This document shows positions 44,340 through 51,790 of a stretch of 64,000 nt of DNA, piece by piece; position 1 is the stretch's first letter, and every line of letters starts with the position of its first letter. The notes below the pieces were generated by a model that did not search any database, was not told where the DNA came from, and worked only from the letters and a program-made list of their open reading frames with translations. The translations under genes were made by a program, and so were the position numbers. Source of the stretch: Kaistia dalseonensis (GTDB taxonomy: Bacteria; Pseudomonadota; Alphaproteobacteria; Rhizobiales; Kaistiaceae); assembly GCF_030814715.1 (NCBI RefSeq), contig NZ_JAUSVO010000001.1, positions 248,001 through 312,000 of the forward strand, in the 5' to 3' direction.

Positions 44340-44378
44340 AGGATATCTGGCGCAATGCAATACGATATCCTATAGGAT
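44340..44378. promoter_or_regulatory. Nested palindromes: candidate GntR operator
   Basis: ATCCTATAGGAT (44367-44378) is a perfect 12-bp palindrome. In addition AGGATATC (44340-44347) is the reverse complement of GATATCCT (44364-44371). FCD-type GntR operators are short AT-rich palindromes of this kind. They lie between the divergent GntR and Ldh starts, and the 12-bp site ends 18 bp before the Ldh GTG. Confidence 0.55.
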
Positions 44379-44396
44379 CTGATATAGAGAGGCGCC

Positions 44397-45416
44397 GTGA
44401 ACATTACAGAACAGGCGGCCATGGCGCTGGCGGTCCAATTGCTGGGCCAGCGCAACGTATTGAAAGATCATGCGATCACCCAGGCGCGCGTGCTGGTCGA
44501 GGCGGAGTTGAAGGGGCATCCCTCGCACGGGCTGCAACGCCTTCCGCGCGTGCTGAAGCGCATTGAGCGCGGCCTGATTGATCCGCGGACGGAAGGCGAG
44601 GGGCGCTGGCGTTCCGGCGTCATACTTGATGTTGACGGGCAGTCGGGGCTCGGCCCGGTTGTGGCCATGGCCGCGCTGCGCCGGCTCGACGAGCGCATCG
44701 GCGCGTCCGGCATGGCGCTCGCGGCGATCCGCAACAACAACCATCTCGGCATGCTCGCCTATTATGTCGAGCAGATCGCGGCCGGCGGACGGATCGGGAT
44801 CGCCATGTCGTCGAGCGAGGCGCTGGTCCATCCCTATGGCGGCACGCGCGCCATGCTCGGCACCAATCCGATCGCGATCGCCGTTCCGACGACCGGCCGG
44901 CCGCTGGTCCTCGATCTCGCCACCAGCACGGTCTCCATGGGCAAGATCCATTATCATGCGGCGAATGGCCGGCCGATCCCGCCCGGCTGGGCGCGCGACG
45001 CCGACGGGCTGCCGACGACGGATGCGGCGCGGGCCACCAAGGGGGCGATCGCGCCCTTCGGCGGCGCCAAGGGCTATGGGCTCGGCATCGCGATCGAGCT
45101 TCTGGTCGCAGCCCTTGCCGGCTCAGCGCTGGCGCCGGACATCCGGGGAACGCTCGACGACCAGTCCATCTGCAACAAGGGCGACGTGCTGATCGCGATC
45201 GATGCGCTCGCGGCGCCCGATCTCGCCGGGCGCCTTGCCGATTATCTCGACGCCGTTCGCGCCTCGCCGGCGGCCGACCCGGACCATCCCGTCAGCGTGC
45301 CGGGCGATGGCGCCGACAGGCGGCGGCAGGCGTCGCTTTCCCGGGGCTTCGATGTCGAACCACAGCTGTGGGACGAACTGAACGCGCTGTCTCTTTCCGC
45401 TTCCTCTGTTCACTAA
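44397..45416 (+). CDS. Ldh family (malate/L-sulfolactate/ureidoglycolate-type) dehydrogenase
   Basis: A 339-residue NAD(P)-dependent 2-hydroxyacid dehydrogenase of the Ldh_2 family (not the classical Rossmann LDH). Marks are the N-terminal HPSHGLQRLPRVLKRIERG, VDGQSGLGPVVAMAA, the cofactor site RNNNHLGMLAYYVEQIA, GTNPIAIAVPT and LDLATSTVSMGKI, and GGAKGYGLGIAIELL. The GTG at 44397 has GAGAGG 5 bp upstream. It is first in a four-gene operon (dehydrogenase, alcohol dehydrogenase, aldehyde dehydrogenase, hydrolase) divergent from the ABC importer. The substrate is not determinable. Confidence 0.9.
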   Translation: MNITEQAAMALAVQLLGQRNVLKDHAITQARVLVEAELKGHPSHGLQRLPRVLKRIERGLIDPRTEGEGRWRSGVILDVDGQSGLGPVVAMAALRRLDERIGASGMALAAIRNNNHLGMLAYYVEQIAAGGRIGIAMSSSEALVHPYGGTRAMLGTNPIAIAVPTTGRPLVLDLATSTVSMGKIHYHAANGRPIPPGWARDADGLPTTDAARATKGAIAPFGGAKGYGLGIAIELLVAALAGSALAPDIRGTLDDQSICNKGDVLIAIDALAAPDLAGRLADYLDAVRASPAADPDHPVSVPGDGADRRRQASLSRGFDVEPQLWDELNALSLSASSVH

Positions 45417-45427
45417 GGAACATCATT

Positions 45428-46654
45428 GTGAGCCTGTTTGCAGCCTTGAGGCTTCCGCGCGAAATCCTGTTCGGCAAGGGTCAGCGCCATGCGCTTCCAG
45501 CCGTGGCCGGCAGGCTCGGCAAGCGGGCCCTGATCTGCACCGATGAACGATTTGCCGGCACCGAACTGTTCGCCCGCATCGTCGACGGGTTGAAGGGAGC
45601 CTCGATCGAGGTGCTCGTGCATGACCGCGTGCTGCCCGATGTCCCGCGCGACAGCGTCGCCGTCTGCGTCGAGGAGGCGAGGGCGTTTCAGCCGGACATG
45701 GTGATCGGCGTTGGCGGCGGCAGCTGCCTCGACATGGCGAAATGCGCGGCGCTGCTGCTCGCCCATGGCGGCGCGCTGCAGGGCTATTACGGGGAGTTCA
45801 AGGTTCCCGGCCCCGTCACTCCCGTGATCGCGGTTCCGACGACAGCGGGAACGGGGTCGGAGGTGACGCCGGTTGCCGTGATCTCGGACCCGGACCGCAC
45901 CCTCAAGGTCGGCATATCGAGCCCCTATCTCATCGCGTCCGTGGCGATCTGCGATCCGGAGCTCACCATGAGCTGCCCGCCCGGATTGACCGCGATTGCC
46001 GGCGCCGACGCGTTGACCCATGCGATCGAGGCCTTCACCGCGGCGCGCCGTGGCGGCGGTTCTGATCTGGCGCAGCAGCATGTCTTTGTCGGCAAGAGCG
46101 CGCTCACGGATCACTTCGCCCTGCTCGCGATCAAGCTGCTCGGCCGGAGCCTGGAGAAGGCCTATCGGGATGGCAGCGACGAGGATGCGCGCGCCGATGT
46201 GCTGATGGGGGCGCTCGCCGCGGGTTGCGCCTTCGGCACGGCCGGCACGGCGGCTGCCCATGCCGTGCAATATCCGGCGGGCGCCTTGACCCACACGCCG
46301 CACGGCCTCGGCGTCGCCACCATGCTTCCCTATGTCATGAGCTACAACCGCTCGGCCGCGACTGCAGAAATGGCCGAGATCGCGCTGGCGCTCGGCATTG
46401 ACGGCAACGGCCGCAGCACCGACGAACTGGCGGACGCCGCAATCCAGGAGGTCAGCCGGCTGTTCGCGGCGATCGGCATCACACCGACGCTGGCAGCACT
46501 GGGCCTTGCTGCCGACAAGCTCGACTGGACGGCCGAGCAGGCGATCGGCATTGGCCGGCTGATCAAGAATAATCCGCGTCCCATTGGTCTCGACGATATG
46601 CGCCGCCTGATCCAGGCCGCCTATGACGGCGACCTCGCAGCTTCCGCCTCCTGA
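45428..46654 (+). CDS. Iron-containing alcohol dehydrogenase
   Basis: A 408-residue group-III (Fe-ADH) enzyme that interconverts alcohols and aldehydes with NAD(P). The cofactor motif GVGGGSCLDMAKCAAL, AVPTTAGTGSEVTPVAV, and the metal ligands in IAGADALTHAIEAF and HAVQYPAGALTHTPHGLG are all present. The GTG at 45428 (SLFAALRLPREILFG follows) has AAGGA 8 bp upstream. It lies 11 bp after the Ldh gene. With the semialdehyde-type dehydrogenase next to it, a hydroxyacid-to-semialdehyde step such as 4-hydroxybutyrate oxidation is one option, but this is unproven. Confidence 0.92.
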   Translation: MSLFAALRLPREILFGKGQRHALPAVAGRLGKRALICTDERFAGTELFARIVDGLKGASIEVLVHDRVLPDVPRDSVAVCVEEARAFQPDMVIGVGGGSCLDMAKCAALLLAHGGALQGYYGEFKVPGPVTPVIAVPTTAGTGSEVTPVAVISDPDRTLKVGISSPYLIASVAICDPELTMSCPPGLTAIAGADALTHAIEAFTAARRGGGSDLAQQHVFVGKSALTDHFALLAIKLLGRSLEKAYRDGSDEDARADVLMGALAAGCAFGTAGTAAAHAVQYPAGALTHTPHGLGVATMLPYVMSYNRSAATAEMAEIALALGIDGNGRSTDELADAAIQEVSRLFAAIGITPTLAALGLAADKLDWTAEQAIGIGRLIKNNPRPIGLDDMRRLIQAAYDGDLAASAS

Positions 46655-46674
46655 CCCGCAAGGTGAACGAACCC

Positions 46675-48162
46675 ATGAACGTCATTCAGCAGAACGCCCA
46701 ATTCGCAAACGAGCCCGGCGATCTCGGCGCCTTCTCGAAGGGCCTCTATATTGACGGCGATTGGCGGCCGTCGGCGACTGGCGCCGTGATCGCGGTCGTC
46801 GACCCCTCGACGGGCGCCACGCTCGCGAGCGTGCCGGACGCTACGCTCGACGATGCCGCCGCAGCTGTAGAGGCCGCGGCCAGGGCTGCCGAGGGGTGGC
46901 GGACCACCGCGCCGCGCAAGCGCTCGGAGATATTGCGCCGCTGCTTCGAGCTGATGATCGAGCGCTCGGAAATGCTCGCCACGCTGATCTCGCTCGAAAA
47001 CGGCAAGGCGCTGCGCGATGCGCGCGGGGAGGTCGCCTATGCGGCCGAGTTCTTCCGCTGGAATGCGGAAGAGGCGGTTCGCATCAGCGGTGAGTTCGGC
47101 ATTTCGCCGGCCGGCACCAATCGGATCGTCGTCGACTATCAGCCGATCGGGATCTGCGTCCTTGTCACGCCGTGGAACTTCCCGGCGGCGATGGCAACCC
47201 GCAAGATCGCGCCGGCGCTCGCGGCGGGATGCACCGTCATCCTAAAGCCGGCGAGCGAGACCCCGCTCACCGCCTATGCGCTCGCGGCGCTCTATGAGGA
47301 GGCCGGCGTTCCACCTGGCGTCGTCAATGTGATCACCACCTCCAGCCCCGGCCCGGTGACGGCGGCCATGTTGGCCGATCCGCGCGTCCGCAAGCTCTCC
47401 TTCACCGGCTCGACCGGCGTTGGTCGCACGCTGCTGGCCGAGGCGGCCAAGCATGTCATCTCCTGCTCGATGGAACTCGGCGGCAACGCGCCCTTCATCG
47501 TCTTCGACGATGCCGATCTCGAGGAGGCCCTCGATGGCGCGATGATCGCCAAGATGCGCAATGCCGGCGAGGCCTGCACGGCCGCGAACCGGATCTATGT
47601 GCAATCGGGCATCCATGACGCCTTTGCCGAGGGCTTGAGCCGCCGCATGGCGGCGCTGAAGGTCGGCGCCGGACGGGAGGCCGCGACCGAATGCGGCCCG
47701 ATGATCACGCGGAAGGCCGTCGACAAGATCGATCGGCTGGTGAAGGACGCGACCGACCGCGGCGCCCGTATCCTTTGCGGCGGCACGGTTCCGGACGGCG
47801 CCGGCTTCTTCTATCTGCCGACGGTTCTGGCCGATGTTCCACCGGATGCCGAGATGGCGCGCGAGGAGATCTTCGGCCCGGTCGCGCCGCTCTCGCGCTT
47901 CGAGACGGAAAGCGAGGCGATCGCGCGCGCCAACGACACCGAATACGGTCTCGCGGCCTATATCTATACAGGCGATGTCGGACGCGGCCTGCGCGTGGCA
48001 TCCAGGGTCGAGGCCGGCATGATCGGGCTCAATCGCGGGCTGGTCTCGGACCCGGCGGCGCCGTTTGGCGGCGTCAAGCAGAGCGGGCTCGGGCGCGAAG
48101 GCGGCCAGCATCACGGCATCGCGGAGTTCATGGAAGCGAAGTATATAGCGGTCGACTTCTAA
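46675..48162 (+). CDS. NAD(P)-dependent aldehyde dehydrogenase, succinate-semialdehyde type
   Basis: A 495-residue ALDH-superfamily enzyme closest in pattern to GabD-type semialdehyde dehydrogenases. Visible are the cofactor site VTPWNFPAAMATRKIAPAL, FTGSTGVGRTLL, the general base Glu in MELGGNAPFIVFDDADL, the catalytic Cys in NAGEACTAANRIYV, and the EEIFGPVAPLSRF and GLNRGLVSDPAAPFGGVKQSG elements. The ATG at 46675 is chosen, with AAGGTGA upstream; a GTG at 46663 is possible. It is the third gene of the Ldh operon. Confidence 0.92.
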   Translation: MNVIQQNAQFANEPGDLGAFSKGLYIDGDWRPSATGAVIAVVDPSTGATLASVPDATLDDAAAAVEAAARAAEGWRTTAPRKRSEILRRCFELMIERSEMLATLISLENGKALRDARGEVAYAAEFFRWNAEEAVRISGEFGISPAGTNRIVVDYQPIGICVLVTPWNFPAAMATRKIAPALAAGCTVILKPASETPLTAYALAALYEEAGVPPGVVNVITTSSPGPVTAAMLADPRVRKLSFTGSTGVGRTLLAEAAKHVISCSMELGGNAPFIVFDDADLEEALDGAMIAKMRNAGEACTAANRIYVQSGIHDAFAEGLSRRMAALKVGAGREAATECGPMITRKAVDKIDRLVKDATDRGARILCGGTVPDGAGFFYLPTVLADVPPDAEMAREEIFGPVAPLSRFETESEAIARANDTEYGLAAYIYTGDVGRGLRVASRVEAGMIGLNRGLVSDPAAPFGGVKQSGLGREGGQHHGIAEFMEAKYIAVDF

Positions 48163-48175
48163 GGAGCCCGCCGCC

Positions 48176-48994
48176 GTGACCAGCGATCCCTTCCGCATTC
48201 GCGACCATGTCGCTGATTTCGATGACATTGTGCGCGATATCATCAGGCGGAGCGAGACCACGCGCTCCGTCCTGCCGATGGAAGGCGATATCGCCTATGG
48301 GCAGGACCCGACCGAGACGGTCGACCTGTTCTTTCCCGTCGAGCGGCGTCCTGCCATGCCGGTGCACATCTTCATCCATGGCGGCTATTGGCGGATGTTC
48401 TCGAAGCGCGACTATTCCTATGTCGCGGACACGGTCACGCGCGCGGGCGCGATCGCCGTCATCGTCGATTACGCGCTGATGCCGAGGGTCAGGATGGCGA
48501 CGATCGTCGACCAGGTGCGGCGGGCCAAGCGCTGGGTCGTCGACAACATCGCCCGGCATGGCGGCGACCCCGCCCGGCTGACGGTCAGCGGCCATTCGGC
48601 CGGTGCCCACCTCGCCACCTTCCTCTTCAATGAGCCGGACGCTCCCTCGGGCATAGAGGCCGCCTTGCTGCTGGGCGGGCTCTATGAGCTCAAGCCGCTC
48701 CAGGCCTCCTTCCTCGAGAAAGAAATCGGCATCACCGACGACGAGGTCGCGGCGTTCTCGCCGAGGGATCAACGCCACGACGTCGCCACCAGGGTCACGG
48801 TCGCGGTCGGGGCGGATGAGACGCCGCCCTTTCACGCCCAGGCCGATGCGTTTGCGGGCGCGCTTCGCCAGCAGGGCCTCGCTGTGGCGCGAACCGATCT
48901 CGCCGACCGCAATCACATGAACAGCGTGCGCGACCTGGGCGTCGCTGATTCAGCGGCGGCTCGCTCGCTGGTGTCGCTCATCCAGAGCGATTGA
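48176..48994 (+). CDS. Alpha/beta hydrolase (arylformamidase/esterase-like)
   Basis: A 272-residue alpha/beta-hydrolase of the BD-FAE/kynurenine-formamidase-like group. The oxyanion-hole motif is IFIHGGYWRMFSKRDYS (HGGYW), the nucleophile elbow is VSGHSAGAHLATFLF, and a late His in DRNHMNSV probably completes the triad. The GTG at 48176 has AAGGAG 9 bp upstream. It is last in the Ldh operon, 13 bp after the aldehyde dehydrogenase, so it may open a lactone, amide or ester intermediate. The substrate is unknown. Confidence 0.87.
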   Translation: MTSDPFRIRDHVADFDDIVRDIIRRSETTRSVLPMEGDIAYGQDPTETVDLFFPVERRPAMPVHIFIHGGYWRMFSKRDYSYVADTVTRAGAIAVIVDYALMPRVRMATIVDQVRRAKRWVVDNIARHGGDPARLTVSGHSAGAHLATFLFNEPDAPSGIEAALLLGGLYELKPLQASFLEKEIGITDDEVAAFSPRDQRHDVATRVTVAVGADETPPFHAQADAFAGALRQQGLAVARTDLADRNHMNSVRDLGVADSAAARSLVSLIQSD

Positions 48995-49047
48995 CGGCCC
49001 GCGGGCCGGCTGATGCGCTGCCTTGAGGGCGTAGAAGCAAATACGGC

Positions 49048-49063
49048 AAGTGGTACGACCAAT
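49048..49063. promoter_or_regulatory. Candidate LldR operator 1
   Basis: AAGTGGTACGACCAAT holds the palindrome TGGT-N3-ACCA (49051-49061), the shape of FadR/LldR-subfamily GntR operators. A near copy lies 85 bp downstream. It sits in the promoter gap of the lldR-lldD operon. Confidence 0.55.
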
Positions 49064-49132
49064 ATCGCTTGATCGCGGTTCTTTGCGGGGATATGCAGGC
49101 TTTACTTCAGCTCGTACCGTTGTCTGGCTCAT

Positions 49133-49148
49133 AAGTGGTCGGACCTAT
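49133..49148. promoter_or_regulatory. Candidate LldR operator 2
   Basis: AAGTGGTCGGACCTAT matches operator 1 at 13 of 16 positions, with TGGT-N3-ACCT at 49136-49146. Two sites 85 bp apart would permit DNA looping, as described for E. coli LldR. It ends about 30 bp before the chosen lldR start. Confidence 0.5.
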
Positions 49149-49179
49149 CGGCGGTATGGGCGAGAATGAGGTGAAGCCG

Positions 49180-49938
49180 ATGGCCTCTCTGGCCGAAAGG
49201 ATCGAAGCGCTGATTGCCGCCCGCAGCCTCAAGCCGGGCGACCGGATGCCGGCCGAGCGCAGCCTGGCGGCCGAGTTTCAGGTCTCGCGTTCGAGCCTTC
49301 GCGAGGCGATCCAGCAACTCGTGAGCCGTGGTCTCCTGATCAGCCGGCATGGTGGCGGCACCTTTGTCGCCGCCCCTGACGAGGCCGAGCCGGTTCGCAC
49401 CGCCTTGCTGCCGTTGGTATCGCTCGCCCAGAGCGAGGCGGGCTATTGGCGCGACGTCATGGAAATCCGCAAGCTGCTCGACAGCGACACCGCCAGTTTT
49501 GCGGCGCTGCGGGCGGATGAAGCCGACAAGGCCCGCCTGGTTTCGGCCTATCAGGCCGTGGCCAATGCGCCGGCGGACGACCCGGAGACGCAGGCGCGCG
49601 CGGACGCCGCCTTCCATATGGCGATCGCCCAAGCCGCGCATAATGCCGTTCTGCATCAGATCATGGCGGGCCTGCACGGTCTGCTGGAGATCAGCATTTC
49701 GGACAGCCTGCGACGGCTCTACGACCTGCCGGGAATCCTCGATCTGCTGAACCAGCAGCATCGGCAGATCCTTGATTGCATCCTCGCTGGCAATGCCGAG
49801 GCCGCGCGCCAGGCTGCCGCCGACCATCTCACCTTTGTTGAAAGTCGCTTGCGGCTCATCGAAGACTCCGCGACGCGCCAGCGGAGATCGTCGCGAGCCC
49901 TGCAGCACATTGCCGAAGAGAAAGAAGCCCTGTCATGA
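49180..49938 (+). CDS. lldR: FadR/LldR-type GntR regulator of lactate use
   Basis: A 252-residue regulator. The winged helix reads [30 protein letters not shown], with [19 protein letters not shown] as recognition part, and GGGTFVA ends the wing. The FCD effector domain follows ([52 protein letters not shown]). The ATG at 49180 has GAGGTGA 6 bp upstream; an ATG at 49156 is less well served. The stop overlaps the lldD start (ATGA), and two operator-like repeats lie upstream. It probably represses lldD in the absence of L-lactate. Confidence 0.88.
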   Translation: MASLAERIEALIAARSLKPGDRMPAERSLAAEFQVSRSSLREAIQQLVSRGLLISRHGGGTFVAAPDEAEPVRTALLPLVSLAQSEAGYWRDVMEIRKLLDSDTASFAALRADEADKARLVSAYQAVANAPADDPETQARADAAFHMAIAQAAHNAVLHQIMAGLHGLLEISISDSLRRLYDLPGILDLLNQQHRQILDCILAGNAEAARQAAADHLTFVESRLRLIEDSATRQRRSSRALQHIAEEKEALS

Positions 49939-51098
49939 TCATCTCGTCGCCCCTCGATTATCGCGAGGCCGCCCGTCGTCGCCTGCCGCCGTTCCTCTTC
50001 CACTATATCGATGGCGGCGCCTATGCCGAGGAGACGCTGCGGCGCAATTCGGACGATCTGAACAAGCTGGCGCTGCGCCAGCGTGTCCTGAAGGAAGTGG
50101 GCGACGTCGATCTGTCGACGCAGATTTTCGGCCAGTCGCTCAGCATGCCGGTGGCGCTCGCGCCCGTCGGCCTGACCGGCATGTATGCACGGCGCGGCGA
50201 AGTTCAGGCGGCCAAGGCGGCGACCGCGAAGGGCATTCCGTTCACCCTGTCCACCGTTTCGGTCTGCCCGATCGAGGAGGTGCAGAGCCAGGTGGATCGC
50301 CCGATCTGGTTCCAGCTCTACGTCCTCAAGGACCGCGGCTTCATGAAGAACGCGCTGGAGCGGGCCTGGGCGGCCGGCATCCGCACGCTGGTCTTCACGG
50401 TCGACATGCCCGTGCCGGGCGCGCGCTATCGCGATGCGCATTCCGGCATGTCGGGCCCGAACGCCGCGATGCGCCGCTATCTGCAGGCCGTGCTTCATCC
50501 GCACTGGGCATGGGATGTCGGCCTGCTCGGCCGCCCGCACGATCTGGGCAATGTCTCAGCCTATCTGAAGAAGAAGATCGAGCTCGAAGACTATATCGGC
50601 TGGCTCGGCGCCAATTTCGATCCGGCGATCGGTTGGCGCGACCTCGAGTGGATCCGCGAGTTCTGGAAGGGCGCGATGGTGATCAAGGGCATCCTCGATC
50701 CGCAGGACGCCCGCGACGCCGTCAAGTTCGGTGCCGATGGCGTCGTGGTGTCGAACCATGGCGGCCGCCAGCTCGATGGCGTGCTGTCTACGGCGCGGGC
50801 ACTGCCCTCGATTGCCGATGCGGTGAAGAGCGACCTGACCATCCTGGTCGATTCCGGCGTGCGGTCCGGCCTCGACGTCGTGCGCATGCTGGCGCAGGGG
50901 GCGGATACGGTTCTGCTCGGCCGCGCCTTCGTCTATGCGCTGGCCGCCGACGGCCAGAAGGGCGTCGCCAACCTGCTCGACCTCTTCGCCAAGGAAATGC
51001 GCGTCGCCATGACCCTCACCGGCGCCCGCCGCATCGCCGACATCTCCCGTGACAGCCTGATCCCCGGCGGCCTCGACGCGGTAACAAGCGCCGCATGA
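49935..51098 (+). CDS. lldD: FMN-dependent L-lactate dehydrogenase
   Basis: A 387-residue membrane-associated alpha-hydroxy-acid oxidase-family enzyme that oxidises L-lactate to pyruvate and feeds electrons to the respiratory chain. The FMN barrel shows [15 protein letters not shown] (substrate Tyr), [62 protein letters not shown] (FMN Lys), [12 protein letters not shown] (catalytic His and Arg) and [16 protein letters not shown]. Length and start ([20 protein letters not shown]) match LldD. It is coupled to lldR by ATGA overlap and followed by a 12-bp hairpin. Confidence 0.95.
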   Translation: MIISSPLDYREAARRRLPPFLFHYIDGGAYAEETLRRNSDDLNKLALRQRVLKEVGDVDLSTQIFGQSLSMPVALAPVGLTGMYARRGEVQAAKAATAKGIPFTLSTVSVCPIEEVQSQVDRPIWFQLYVLKDRGFMKNALERAWAAGIRTLVFTVDMPVPGARYRDAHSGMSGPNAAMRRYLQAVLHPHWAWDVGLLGRPHDLGNVSAYLKKKIELEDYIGWLGANFDPAIGWRDLEWIREFWKGAMVIKGILDPQDARDAVKFGADGVVVSNHGGRQLDGVLSTARALPSIADAVKSDLTILVDSGVRSGLDVVRMLAQGADTVLLGRAFVYALAADGQKGVANLLDLFAKEMRVAMTLTGARRIADISRDSLIPGGLDAVTSAA

Positions 51099-51131
51099 CG
51101 GTTGGCATAAGCGGTTGATGCTGAGAGCACG

Positions 51132-51158
51132 GACGAGCGCTGATGTTCAGCGCTCGTC
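51132..51158 (+). terminator. Hairpin downstream of lldD
   Basis: GACGAGCGCTGA and TCAGCGCTCGTC form a perfect 12-bp stem around a 3-base loop, 33 bp after the lldD stop. A purine-rich stretch rather than a T-tract follows. Confidence 0.55.
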
Positions 51159-51429
51159 AGGAGGGGCGGGCAATCCCGGCGCTGCGCGCTGTCTTTTTCG
51201 GCTTCGAGGCCGTTCAGGCGCGAGTCGCCGGTCCTACGTGTCAGTCGCACCCGCCCGGGTTGCCAGCACCTCGTCTCGCATTAGGCGCATCGGGCCTCAT
51301 GGCTTGAACAGTACCAAGAGAACCCGGTGAACCTCGCTCTTTGTGGGGTCTGCCGGGCCGGAGCCGCCGAAATATCCGCACGAGCGACCTATGCGGGTCC
51401 GGTCCAGCCGCCCTGTTCGATCTGCGGCG
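51159..51429. other. Intergenic stretch without recognisable gene
   Basis: Some 270 bases between the lldD hairpin and the YcgJ-like gene. I see no family features in either direction, no RNA fold that I can name and no insertion-sequence ends. Confidence 0.4.
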
Positions 51430-51777
51430 CTATTTGTTGAATAGCTGAGCGGTCGCCTGGGCGTCCACCGGGCTTCGCTTTCCGTTGGCATCGAAATAGC
51501 GGTCCTTGTGGCAGGCTCGCTCCTTCACGTCGCAGAACACGCCGTTTGCAAAGGTGAATTCGCTCGTATCGAACGCCCCTTGCGAGAACAGCTTCGTCGC
51601 AACGGCCTTGCCGAGGAATGTCTCGGTCAGCCGCTTCGAGACACCGTTGGCGTCGGCACACATATACGGGTCGCAGAGCACGCCGGCTTGCGGTGACTGC
51701 AGGATCTTGCCTGATGCGGCAAAAGCTGGCGTCCCCATCAGAGCCAATGCCAACATTGTCCAAGCGATGGTCTTCAT
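51430..51777 (-). CDS. YcgJ-family small secreted protein
   Basis: A 115-residue exported protein. A signal peptide (MKTIAWTMLALALMGTPAFA) is followed by a mature part with four cysteines in LCDPYMCADANGVSK, VFCDVKERACHKDRYF, and the end RSPVDAQATAQLFNK. This cysteine spacing and the SEFTFANGVFCD segment match the YcgJ family, whose function is not known. The ATG at 51777 is chosen because the signal peptide starts there; the frame is open further upstream, into the RND gene. It lies 13 bp after the RND permease gene, so it is probably co-transcribed with it. Confidence 0.75.
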   Translation of the reverse strand: MKTIAWTMLALALMGTPAFAASGKILQSPQAGVLCDPYMCADANGVSKRLTETFLGKAVATKLFSQGAFDTSEFTFANGVFCDVKERACHKDRYFDANGKRSPVDAQATAQLFNK

Positions 51778-51790
51778 CGGAGTTCGCTCC

